A stretch of DNA of 43,018 bases from an uncultured SAR86 cluster bacterium. GTDB taxonomy: Bacteria; Pseudomonadota; Gammaproteobacteria; Magnimaribacterales; Magnimaribacteraceae. The position numbers were made by a program, and so were the translations under genes. Below are positions 1-7,767 of this stretch, one piece after another (within the stretch, counting starts at the first letter, position 1; each line of letters begins with the position of its first letter). The stretch spans positions 1 to 43,018 of the forward strand of contig CACGNN010000011.1 of assembly GCA_902574355.1 (NCBI GenBank). Reading direction: 5' to 3'. The notes under the pieces were generated by a model that saw only the letters and a program-made list of their open reading frames with translations, did not search any database and was not told the origin of the DNA.

Positions 1-704
1 CTATTTTCCCCGATCTGGTTAATAATTTTATTGAACATGGATTATTGGCTAAGGCTATTAACAACAGTTTGATTGAAGTGAAGGCTTGGGATCCTAGAGA
101 ATTCAGTGGAAATAAAGATGGAAGAATAGATGATAAGCCTTTTGGGGGAGGGCAAGGCATGCTTTTTCAAGCAGAACCAATTATCAACACTGTTAATGAG
201 ATAAAAAAGCATAATAAAACTCATGTCATATTCGTGGCACCGCACGGTACTATCTTTAACCAAAAAAAAGCCATTGACTTAAAAGCTTATAAAAATATAA
301 CAATAGTTTGTGGTAGATATGAGGGTATAGACAAAAGAATTGAAGAAACTTGTATTGATGAAGTAATTTCAATAGGGGATTACGTATTAAATGGCGGTGA
401 ACTCGCAGCTTTAGTTCTAATGGAAGCTATAGCAAGACAGCATAAGGATTTCATTGGAAATAAGGAGTCTTTAAATGACTCTTTCAGTGATGGACTTTTA
501 GAACATCCTCAATATACAAGACCCGAAAAAACACCTCATGGGAATGTGCCCGAAATATTAATCAGTGGAAATCATGAAAAGATAAATAGATGGAAACTCA
601 AAGAGTCATTAAGAATAACACTTAAAAACAGACCCGATCTTATAAAAAGTAAAGATCTTTCTGACTTGGAGATTGAACTATTAAATGAAATTAAAGATGA
701 ATAA
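1..704 (+). CDS. trmD: tRNA (guanine-N1)-methyltransferase TrmD, 5'-truncated by window edge
   Basis: TrmD methylates G37 at N1 in tRNAs reading CNN codons, using SAM, and prevents +1 frameshifting in the cytoplasm. The reading frame is open from base 3 and begins IFPDLVNNFIEHGLL, which matches the LFPEMF...GILGRA region close to the TrmD N-terminus, so only a few N-terminal residues lie outside the window. A TTG at 45 is internal and not the start. Visible SPOUT-knot motifs are GGGQGM, CGRYEGIDKR and the SIGDYVLNGGE SAM-binding loop. The C-terminal part (PEKTPHGNVPEIL...RWK) is typical of the family. It is followed 48 bases later by rplS, as in the classic rpsP-rimM-trmD-rplS operon, whose first two genes would lie upstream of the window. 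Identity is certain; only the exact start is unknown. Confidence 0.97.
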   Translation, partial: IFPDLVNNFIEHGLLAKAINNSLIEVKAWDPREFSGNKDGRIDDKPFGGGQGMLFQAEPIINTVNEIKKHNKTHVIFVAPHGTIFNQKKAIDLKAYKNITIVCGRYEGIDKRIEETCIDEVISIGDYVLNGGELAALVLMEAIARQHKDFIGNKESLNDSFSDGLLEHPQYTRPEKTPHGNVPEILISGNHEKINRWKLKESLRITLKNRPDLIKSKDLSDLEIELLNEIKDE

Positions 705-752
705 TCGAATATTTATCTGATAGAATGCGCAGCCTAATTAGGTTATTTCATA

Positions 753-1106
753 GTGAATAAGAATAAATACATACAAACTGTAGAGACATCTCAACTAAGA
801 GATGATATTCCAAGTTTTTCTCCTGGGGATACCATTGTAGTGGATGTGAGAGTCGTTGAAGGTACCAGAGAGAGACTTCAACCATTTGAAGGCGTTGTCC
901 TGTCTATTAAAAAGAGAGGATTGGGGTCATCATTTATTGTGAGAAAGATCTCTAATGGAGTAGGTGTAGAAAGAACTTTTCAAACTCACAGCCCCATTAT
1001 AAGCTCTATTAAGGTTAAAAGACGTGGAGATGTGAGACAGGCTAAACTTTTTTATCTGCGAGAAAGAACGGGCAGATCTGCAAGGATTAAAGAGAAACTA
1101 AGTTAA
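753..1106 (+). CDS. rplS: 50S ribosomal protein L19
   Basis: L19 sits at the 30S-50S interface of the ribosome. The 117-residue product has the usual family length and the characteristic features: a [14 protein letters not shown] strand, [13 protein letters not shown], and the C-terminal basic end [15 protein letters not shown]. The start is a GTG at 753, which gives the expected N-terminus with [15 protein letters not shown]; a weak TAGG lies about 10 bases upstream. It follows trmD by 48 bases, and that gap contains a 10-base palindrome (733-742) overlapping the presumed ribosome binding site. xerD follows at once, so this is probably the last ribosomal gene of the rpsP-rimM-trmD-rplS operon. 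Confidence 0.98.
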   Translation: MNKNKYIQTVETSQLRDDIPSFSPGDTIVVDVRVVEGTRERLQPFEGVVLSIKKRGLGSSFIVRKISNGVGVERTFQTHSPIISSIKVKRRGDVRQAKLFYLRERTGRSARIKEKLS

Positions 1107-1129
1107 TTACTGTCTTGCTCATTTCGGCT

Positions 1130-2032
1130 ATGGGCACTGTAGATATAAATTCAGAAAATCTCATTGATTCTTTCATCGATGATTCATGGCTTGAGAAAGG
1201 TTTAAGCAAGAATACCTTATCGGCTTATAGGCACGACATTATTTCCTTTTCTAATTGGTACAAAGGTTCATCGTTGTTAGATGTCAGTAGAGGGGATTTA
1301 TTAGATTATTTAGCTACAAGACTAAAAGAGGGCTATAGTGGCAGATCAACTGCAAGATCTCTCTCAAGTCTCAGAGCTTTCTACTCACACCTAACTATCA
1401 AACATAATTTAGTTCAAAATCCTACCTCTAAAGTGGATAGCCCTAAGCTAGGTCAATCACTTCCTAAGACACTTTCCGAAGATGAAGTAGAAAAACTTAT
1501 AAATACTCCCGACGTCGAAGAAGTTATTGGTTTAAGAGATAGAGCAATGCTGGAATTAATCTATGCCTGTGGCTTGAGGGTGTCCGAGTTAATTAACTTA
1601 GACATCTTAAACATAAATATTAGACAGGGAATTATCAGAGTTATTGGTAAGGGAGAGAAAGAAAGATTAGTCCCTATGGGTGAAGAGGCTCTTTATTGGG
1701 TAGAGAAGTATATTAACGAAAGTCGACCCAGCTTGCTGAAAGAAAATAACAAAATATCCGAACTTTTTTTAAGTAAAAGAGGAAAATCCATGACCCGTCA
1801 AACTTTTTGGTACAGAATTAAAGAATATGCTCTAAAAGCTTCTATAAAAAAAGACCTTTCACCACATACCCTTAGACACGCATTTGCTACACATTTAATA
1901 AATCATGGTGCTGACCTTAGAACAGTTCAACTTCTTTTGGGCCATTCAAGTCTTTCAACGACTCAAATTTATACAGAAGTTGCTAGACATAGAATGAAAG
2001 AATTACATAATGAGCATCACCCAAGAGGTTAA
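1130..2032 (+). CDS. xerD: Site-specific tyrosine recombinase XerD
   Basis: XerD acts with XerC at the dif site to resolve chromosome dimers, in concert with FtsK. The product (300 residues from the ATG at 1130; 305 from an in-frame TTG at 1115) has an N-terminal SAM-like core-binding domain followed by the tyrosine recombinase catalytic domain. Counting from the ATG, the catalytic residues are R150 (CGLRVSEL), K174 (GKGEKER), H246 and R249 (SPHTLRH), H272 (LLGHSS) and nucleophile Y281 (TQIYT). Each is offset by two from E. coli XerD as I recall it. The C-terminus HHPRG is the XerD-type ending rather than XerC. I chose the ATG because it already supplies the full conserved N-terminus; neither start has a good ribosome binding site. 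dsbC follows 2 bases after the stop, as in E. coli and Pseudomonas. Confidence 0.96.
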   Translation: MGTVDINSENLIDSFIDDSWLEKGLSKNTLSAYRHDIISFSNWYKGSSLLDVSRGDLLDYLATRLKEGYSGRSTARSLSSLRAFYSHLTIKHNLVQNPTSKVDSPKLGQSLPKTLSEDEVEKLINTPDVEEVIGLRDRAMLELIYACGLRVSELINLDILNINIRQGIIRVIGKGEKERLVPMGEEALYWVEKYINESRPSLLKENNKISELFLSKRGKSMTRQTFWYRIKEYALKASIKKDLSPHTLRHAFATHLINHGADLRTVQLLLGHSSLSTTQIYTEVARHRMKELHNEHHPRG

Positions 2033-2034
2033 GT

Positions 2035-2784
2035 ATGCCAATGCAATTTAAAATTTTTAGTTTTCTTATAATTTTGATATTTTCTGCAGGTTGTTCGGCC
2101 AACTCATCAGATAACATACAGGAAATTGAAGCAGTAAAAAGAAAGCTAGCGGAGATTCTTCCCAATGAAATTAATTTGATTTCAATTCAGGAAACAGATT
2201 TGAATGGCTTTTTTGAAGTAAATTTTGAAGGAATAGAACCTCTTTATGTTTCATCTGATGGTAATTATCTGGTATCTGGAGATATTTATCTTATTACAAA
2301 AGACGGTTTAGTAAATAAATCTGAAGCAAGAAGAGACTACCAAAGAAAAACTTTAATCAAGGGTTTGAATGAAAGTGAGCTTATAACTTTTGAGCCTAGA
2401 CAAATAAATCATAATATATTCGTTTTCACAGATGTTGATTGCGGATATTGCAGGCAATTTCATAATCAAATTGATGAGTATTTAGAATTAGGGATAAGAG
2501 TTAATTACCTCGCATATCCAAGAGCTGGTATAGGGTCAGACTCTTTTAATAAAATCTCTTCAGCATGGTGCAATGAAGATCCTAATTATTCACTAACTTT
2601 ACTAAAGCAGGGTCAAGATATAGAAACGAAGTTATGTGAAGATAATCCAGTAGAAAAGCACTTCAATCTTGGCAATACAATAGGAGTTCAAGGCACTCCA
2701 TCCATTATTACTGACGAAGGAAAAATGATTCCTGGTTATCTGCCTCCTCAAGATTTACTTAATATTCTTGCTACTAACAGCTAG
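2035..2784 (+). CDS. dsbC: Thiol:disulfide interchange protein DsbC, probable lipoprotein
   Basis: DsbC is a periplasmic disulfide isomerase that repairs wrongly paired disulfides and is kept reduced by DsbD. The 249-residue product has an N-terminal dimerisation domain (about residues 25-95), a linker, and a thioredoxin-fold domain with the active site C136-GY-C139, a second cysteine pair (C179, C201) and the cis-proline loop G-T-P222. The N-terminus has a hydrophobic segment ending FSAGC, which reads as a lipobox with C20 as the lipidated residue; classical E. coli DsbC is soluble instead. The ATG at 2035 has AAGAGG six bases upstream; another ATG at 2041 would remove only two residues. The stop of xerD and this start are 2 bases apart, implying co-transcription. 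Confidence 0.93.
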   Translation: MPMQFKIFSFLIILIFSAGCSANSSDNIQEIEAVKRKLAEILPNEINLISIQETDLNGFFEVNFEGIEPLYVSSDGNYLVSGDIYLITKDGLVNKSEARRDYQRKTLIKGLNESELITFEPRQINHNIFVFTDVDCGYCRQFHNQIDEYLELGIRVNYLAYPRAGIGSDSFNKISSAWCNEDPNYSLTLLKQGQDIETKLCEDNPVEKHFNLGNTIGVQGTPSIITDEGKMIPGYLPPQDLLNILATNS

Positions 2785-2793
2785 AATTACTCT

Positions 2794-3993
2794 ATGGACA
2801 GTAATTTTCCTAGAATTAATCAATTGCCACCTTATGTATTTGATGAAATTCAAAACTTAAAAGCTGCTGCAAGAAAGAGAGGTGAAGATATCATCGACTT
2901 CGGCATGGGCAATCCTGATCAATCAACACCAACAGAAATAGTAGATAAGTTAAGAGAGTCTGCTTTAGATGGAAGCACTCACAGATATTCGCAATCCAAA
3001 GGAATACCAAGACTTAGAAAATCAATTTGTGATTGGTATGAAAGGAGATATCAAGTTCATCTAGATCCAGAAAGTGAAGCGGTTGTGACTATGGGTTCAA
3101 AAGAAGGTCTTGGACATCTTGCATTAGCAACTTTAGATAAAGGTGATGCAGTTTTAGTGCCAAATCCCTCATATCCTATTCATCCTTATGGATTTGTGAT
3201 TGCTGGAGCTGACATAAGGCATGTTCCGATTGGCGAGGATATAGATTTCTTTTCAGAACTAGAGTCAGCAATGACCAATTCTTTCCCAAAACCCAAGATG
3301 TTAGTTTTGAATTTTCCTAGTAATCCTTCCACAGAATGCGTAGATATTGAGTTTTTTGAAAAAATAGTAGATTTTGCCAAAGAACATAAGATTTGGATAA
3401 TTCAAGACCTTGCGTATGCAGATATATGCTTTGATGATTATAAGGCGCCATCGATACTACAGGTAAAAGGTGCAAAAGATGTTGCTGTAGAGTTTTTTAC
3501 TCTATCTAAAAGTTACAATATGCCAGGCTGGAGGGTTGGTTTTTGTTGTGGAAACAAAGAACTCTTAGCTGCTCTTTCAAGAATAAAGTCCTATTTTGAT
3601 TATGGATTATTTACTCCTATACAAGTCGCTGCAATAAAAGCTTTAGATCAAGGAGATGAGCATGTAAACGAAATAAAAACTATGTATCAATCAAGAAGAG
3701 ATGTTTTGATTAAAGGTTTGAATAATGCAGGTTGGTATGTGGAAAGCCCAAAGGCAACCATGTTTGTTTGGGCAAAGATACCAGTTACTCATAAACATCT
3801 CGGTTCTTTGGAGTTCAGTAAACAGTTACTTGCTCAGGCTAAGGTTGCTGTTTCACCAGGAGTTGGTTTCGGAAGTTACGGAGAGGGATACGTACGTTTC
3901 TCACTCATAGAAAATGAGCATAGATCGAGACAAGCTATAAGAAATATAAAGAAATTTTTATCTAATTCATCTAACGTACAAGCTATAAATTAA
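2794..3993 (+). CDS. alaC: Glutamate-pyruvate aminotransferase AlaC (class I/II PLP aminotransferase)
   Basis: The enzyme interconverts pyruvate plus glutamate and alanine plus 2-oxoglutarate with PLP, and is a main alanine-forming route in enterobacteria. The 399-residue product matches remembered E. coli AlaC (YfdZ) almost throughout: IN/DxLPPYVF start, RGEDIIDFGMGNPD, VPNPSYPIH, FPSNP (N177), QDLAYAD (D205), and Schiff-base lysine K239 in FFTLSKSYNMPGWR. The neighbouring hom gene begins within its stop codon (TAATG), so they are translationally coupled. In related species hom follows dsbC directly; here alaC sits between them, plausibly as an amino-acid biosynthesis unit alaC-hom-thrC. Activity toward other amino acids such as branched-chain precursors cannot be excluded. 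Confidence 0.92.
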   Translation: MDSNFPRINQLPPYVFDEIQNLKAAARKRGEDIIDFGMGNPDQSTPTEIVDKLRESALDGSTHRYSQSKGIPRLRKSICDWYERRYQVHLDPESEAVVTMGSKEGLGHLALATLDKGDAVLVPNPSYPIHPYGFVIAGADIRHVPIGEDIDFFSELESAMTNSFPKPKMLVLNFPSNPSTECVDIEFFEKIVDFAKEHKIWIIQDLAYADICFDDYKAPSILQVKGAKDVAVEFFTLSKSYNMPGWRVGFCCGNKELLAALSRIKSYFDYGLFTPIQVAAIKALDQGDEHVNEIKTMYQSRRDVLIKGLNNAGWYVESPKATMFVWAKIPVTHKHLGSLEFSKQLLAQAKVAVSPGVGFGSYGEGYVRFSLIENEHRSRQAIRNIKKFLSNSSNVQAIN

Positions 3994-5273
3994 TGAAAAC
4001 GTTAAAGATTGGCGTTTGTGGCGTCGGAAATGTGGGTGGAGCAGTACTTGAGAACCTCGCCAATTCTCCAGATATAGTTGAGGAAAATGGTGGAGTAAGG
4101 ATAGAAATCATTCAGGTTGGTGCTCGTAAAGGTAAATCAGTCGTTCCTTATGACCTAGATGTTGTGACTGACCTTATGGAGGTAGCTAGAAACCCTAAGA
4201 TAGATGTTTTGGTAGAGTTGATAGGGGGATGTGATTTAGCGAAAGACTTGATTGAAGAGGCTATTAAAAACGGAAAACATATAGTGACAGCCAACAAGGC
4301 TTTAATTGCAACTCATGGAGATGAACTATTTGAGCTTGCAAAAGAAAAAAAAGTACAGATTGGGTTTGAAGCTTCAGTTGCTGGTGGTACACCAGTGATA
4401 AAAGCCCTAAGAGAAGGTTTGGTTGCGAACAAAGTAAACTGGTTTGCAGGTATATTGAATGGTACTACGAATTTTATTCTTTCAAAAATGTCAGAAAATC
4501 AATCTTCTTTTAAGGATGCCCTGAAAGAAGCGCAAGACTTAGGTCTTGCTGAAGCCGATCCAACAATGGATATAGATGGAACTGATGCAGCTCAAAAGGC
4601 TTCTATACTGTCTGCATTAGCTTTCAATACTCTGTATGATTTTAATTCTGTATCTTATGAAGGAATAGAAAATGTGTCTCCTGAAGATATTGTTTACGCA
4701 GAACAGCTGGAATATTCAGTTAAACATATAGCTTATGGGTCTATAGTAGATGGTGAAGTAAATGTAAGTGCATTTCCAACCTTTGTTCCTAAAGGTCAGT
4801 TACTATCGCAAGTAGGACAACAAATGAATGCATTGGAGATTTTTTGTGAGGAAATCGGCTCCACTGTTTACTATGGTCCTGGTGCTGGTCCTAAGCCTAC
4901 CGCATCTGCAGTCATAGCTGATTTAGTTGACCTTTCGAATGGCGGATGGCCTGTATCTGATAAAAAGCGAAATAAAAATAATTTTGCTAAGGAAGATAAT
5001 CAAAACTTTGGAAGATATTTTAATTTAAATGTCATTAATCAAGCCGGGGCTATAGCTAAGCTTTCCTCAGTTTTTGCGGATAGCCAAATTAGTATTGAGG
5101 CTCTTATCCAGAAAGAAACCAAAACCAATAATAAAGAAAATACATATGTTCCAGTAGTTATAATTTCGGGTCCCTTAAAAGAGATTGAAGCTATACAATT
5201 AAAGAACAAATTGGAATTAATGGAAGAGACATCAGACTCAGTCAAACAATTCAGAATCTATAATGCTATATAA
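3993..5273 (+). CDS. hom: Homoserine dehydrogenase (monofunctional, with ACT domain)
   Basis: It reduces aspartate-4-semialdehyde to homoserine with NAD(P)H, at the branch to threonine and methionine. The 426-residue protein has a Rossmann domain with G10-x-G12-x-x-G15, the catalytic region (TANKALIATHG, SVAGGTPVIKALREGL, ILNGTTNFIL, AEADPTMDIDGTDAAQK), and a C-terminal ACT domain from about residue 345 (YFNLNVINQAGAIAKLSSVF) expected to bind threonine for feedback inhibition. There is no aspartokinase domain, so it is the monofunctional type, as in Pseudomonas. Its start overlaps the alaC stop by one base, and its end overlaps thrC by 11 bases, giving a tightly coupled three-gene unit. Confidence 0.97.
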   Translation: MKTLKIGVCGVGNVGGAVLENLANSPDIVEENGGVRIEIIQVGARKGKSVVPYDLDVVTDLMEVARNPKIDVLVELIGGCDLAKDLIEEAIKNGKHIVTANKALIATHGDELFELAKEKKVQIGFEASVAGGTPVIKALREGLVANKVNWFAGILNGTTNFILSKMSENQSSFKDALKEAQDLGLAEADPTMDIDGTDAAQKASILSALAFNTLYDFNSVSYEGIENVSPEDIVYAEQLEYSVKHIAYGSIVDGEVNVSAFPTFVPKGQLLSQVGQQMNALEIFCEEIGSTVYYGPGAGPKPTASAVIADLVDLSNGGWPVSDKKRNKNNFAKEDNQNFGRYFNLNVINQAGAIAKLSSVFADSQISIEALIQKETKTNNKENTYVPVVIISGPLKEIEAIQLKNKLELMEETSDSVKQFRIYNAI

Positions 5274-6651
5274 CAGCACAAGAGGAGAAAGCCCTATAGT
5301 TCCTTTTTCAGAGGTACTATTGGGAGGACTGGCCCCAGACGGAGGCCTCTATATGCCTCAAACATTCCCTAAATTCTCCATTGAAGAAATTGAAAGTTGG
5401 TCAAATCTTCCTTTCCACGAATTAGCTTCAAAAATTCTTTATACCTATGTAGAAAGTGAAATAGACGAGAGTATTTTTTTAAAACTATTGGAGGAGGCAT
5501 ACTCGTCTTTTGATGAAGAAGATGTTGTTAAGTTAAAGGAGATTGAAGAGAATCACTGGGTCTTAGAATTATTTCACGGTCCCACACTAGCTTTCAAGGA
5601 TATTGCTATGCAGCTATTGGGAGCTTTACTTAATCACTTTGCAAAAGAGAAGGGAGAAAAAATAGTTGTTCTTGGAGCTACATCTGGAGATACCGGAGCA
5701 GCAGCAATTTCTGCTTGTGCGCGACATGAAAATGTTGAAGTTTATATTCTTTATCCGCATGAAAAGGTAACTGAGTTTCAAAGGAAACAAATGACAACAA
5801 CTCAATCTAAAAATGTTTACCCACTAGCTATAGAAACTGATTTCGATGGCTGCCAAAACATCGTCAAAAAAATGTTTCTTGATGAGGATTTCAAGCATAC
5901 TAAAGTAAGGTTTATTGCTGCAAATTCTATAAATTGGGCAAGGTGTATGACTCAATCAGTATATTTCTTTTGGTCTTACTTAAGGCTAAAAGGAAAAGGA
6001 GACCTGACCTTTTCAATACCTTCGGGTAATTTTGGTCATGCATATGCTGGCTGGACTGCAAAAGAAATGGGATTGCCAATAAAAAGGCTTATCATAGCAA
6101 CCAATGAAAACGATGTTTTACATCAAACTTTTTCTAACAACCTCTATGCCAAAACAAATGTTGTTCAAACCCTTGCTCCTAGTATGGATATTTCTGTTGC
6201 CAGTAATTTTGAAAGACTGCTCTATAATTTATATGATAACGATTCGTCATTACTTGCAAAAAATATGCGCGCCTTTCCGGAAAAAAGTATTGATATTCCT
6301 GATAGTAAGATAGATGCAGTTTCTAATTTTTTTAAAAGTCATTGCAGCAATGATCAAGAGATAATCAAGCAAATTATCAATACACATCAAAATATCGGTT
6401 ACTTAATTGATCCACATACAGCCACTGGGGTTAGGGCGAGTAATGAAATATCACCTTCAAATGAACCCGTCATAACAATGGGAACTGCTCATCCTGCTAA
6501 ATTTTCAGAGGCTATTGAGCAAGCCATTCCAGACTATCATTCATCTCTTCCTAAGAAAGTTGAAAAAACATTTCAACAGGAAGAGCAATTCAATATTTTG
6601 GAAGAAAATTACGAAGAGATTAAAAGTTTTGTTCTCTCTAAAGCACTTTAA
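5263..6651 (+). CDS. thrC: Threonine synthase
   Basis: This PLP enzyme converts O-phosphohomoserine to threonine and phosphate. The 462-residue product is the long type 2 form: N-terminal YNSTRG, the loop GGLAPDGGLYMP, PLP lysine K112 in the GPTLAFKDIAMQ motif, phosphate-binding ATSGDTGAAA, and SIPSGNFG further on. The start ATG lies inside the end of hom (11-base overlap), so translation is coupled. The stop is only 3 bases before the prfB start. In E. coli recJ separates dsbC from prfB; here that space is occupied by alaC-hom-thrC and no recJ is present in the window. Confidence 0.97.
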   Translation: MLYNSTRGESPIVPFSEVLLGGLAPDGGLYMPQTFPKFSIEEIESWSNLPFHELASKILYTYVESEIDESIFLKLLEEAYSSFDEEDVVKLKEIEENHWVLELFHGPTLAFKDIAMQLLGALLNHFAKEKGEKIVVLGATSGDTGAAAISACARHENVEVYILYPHEKVTEFQRKQMTTTQSKNVYPLAIETDFDGCQNIVKKMFLDEDFKHTKVRFIAANSINWARCMTQSVYFFWSYLRLKGKGDLTFSIPSGNFGHAYAGWTAKEMGLPIKRLIIATNENDVLHQTFSNNLYAKTNVVQTLAPSMDISVASNFERLLYNLYDNDSSLLAKNMRAFPEKSIDIPDSKIDAVSNFFKSHCSNDQEIIKQIINTHQNIGYLIDPHTATGVRASNEISPSNEPVITMGTAHPAKFSEAIEQAIPDYHSSLPKKVEKTFQQEEQFNILEENYEEIKSFVLSKAL

Positions 6652-6654
6652 TAC

Positions 6655-7753
6655 ATGACAGAAATTACATCACTTAATGAAGAGCTAAAAGATCACTCTC
6701 AAAGAATAGAAGATCTAAGGGGGTATCTTTGACGTTGAAAATAAGACCTTAAAACTTGAAGAATTAATTCTTAAATTGAGTGATACAAAAATATGGGACG
6801 ATCCTCAAAAAGCTCAAGAAATTAATAAGGAGAAGGTCTATTTAGAAAAGGAACTTGTGAAGTTCAATAATCTAGATGTTGCTATTAAAGATTCTATAGA
6901 GTTAGCGGAAATCGCTATTGAAGAAGATGATTCATCTGCACTCGAAGAGATTTCTAAAGAGATAGAGAATAATGAATTGGCATTAAGTGATTTAGAATTT
7001 ATAAGAATGTTTTCAAATAAAATGGATCCGAATAATGCATATTTAGATATTCAATCAGGTTCAGGCGGAACGGAAGCACAGGACTGGGCAGAGATGCTCA
7101 TGAGAATGTATTTGAAATGGGGTGAATCTAAAGGTTTTGAAACAGAAGTAATAGAAGTTTCTCCTGGTGAAGTGGCCGGTATAAAGAGTGCGGCAATAAA
7201 ATTTAATGGCGATTATGCATATGGATGGTTGAGAACAGAGACGGGAGTTCATAGATTAGTCAGAAAATCTCCATTTGACTCAGGAAGCAAAAGACACACA
7301 TCATTTGCATCTATTTTTATTTCACCAGAGGTTGATGAAACAGTTGAGATAGAAATAAACCCCGCTGATTTAAGGATTGATACCTATAGAGCCAGCGGAG
7401 CAGGGGGGCAACATGTAAATAAAACCGACTCAGCCATAAGAATTACTCATGAACCTTCCGGTGTTGTATCACAATGTCAGTCACAAAGATCTCAACATCA
7501 GAATAAGGATAAAGCCATGGCCCAACTAAGAGCTAAACTATATGAGATAGAAATGAATAAGATTAATGAAGAAAAACAATCTCTAGAAGAGTCAAAAGCT
7601 GACATTGGTTGGGGTAGTCAAATACGATCGTACGTACTTGATTCCTCAAGAATTAAAGATTTAAGAACTGGCGTAGAAACTACAAATTGTTCAGCGGTAC
7701 TTGATGGCGGGCTAGATTATTTCATCGAAGCAAGCTTAAAAGAAAATATTTAG
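6655..7753 (+). CDS. prfB: Peptide chain release factor 2, expressed by programmed +1 frameshift
   Basis: RF2 terminates translation at UGA and UAA. The gene is in two frames: codons 1-25 run from the ATG at 6655 to CTT at 6727-6729, followed by an in-frame TGA at 6730-6732. Skipping the T at 6730 and resuming at GAC 6731 joins the second frame to the stop at 7753. The full product is 365 residues, the same as E. coli RF2, with stop-recognition motif SPF at 205-207, GGQ at 250-252, and alanine at 246, where E. coli K-12 has threonine. A caller that cannot handle frameshifts will start this protein wrongly at the TTG at 6776 (325 residues). It lies between thrC and lysS; prfB-lysS is the usual gammaproteobacterial pair. 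Confidence 0.97.
6718..6732 (+). promoter_or_regulatory. RF2 autoregulatory +1 frameshift signal
   Basis: The 15 bases AGGGGGTATCTTTGA contain an internal Shine-Dalgarno-like AGGGGG, three bases of spacer (TAT), the slippery CTT codon and the in-frame TGA, followed by C. This is identical to the E. coli prfB site as I remember it. When RF2 is scarce the ribosome pauses at TGA, the internal Shine-Dalgarno sequence pulls it forward one base, and full-length RF2 is made, so the protein controls its own level. Confidence 0.96.
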
Positions 7754-7767
7754 TTAAAGTATCAACT

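Noticed and set aside
45-704. TTG at 45 as the start of trmD
   Set aside because: The frame is open to the window edge and encodes conserved TrmD N-terminal residues before this codon, so the gene is simply cut off.
733-742. CCTAATTAGG palindrome before rplS as an L19 autoregulatory leader
   Set aside because: It is too short to support a structured leader and no known L19 leader features are visible; it may only mask the weak ribosome binding site.
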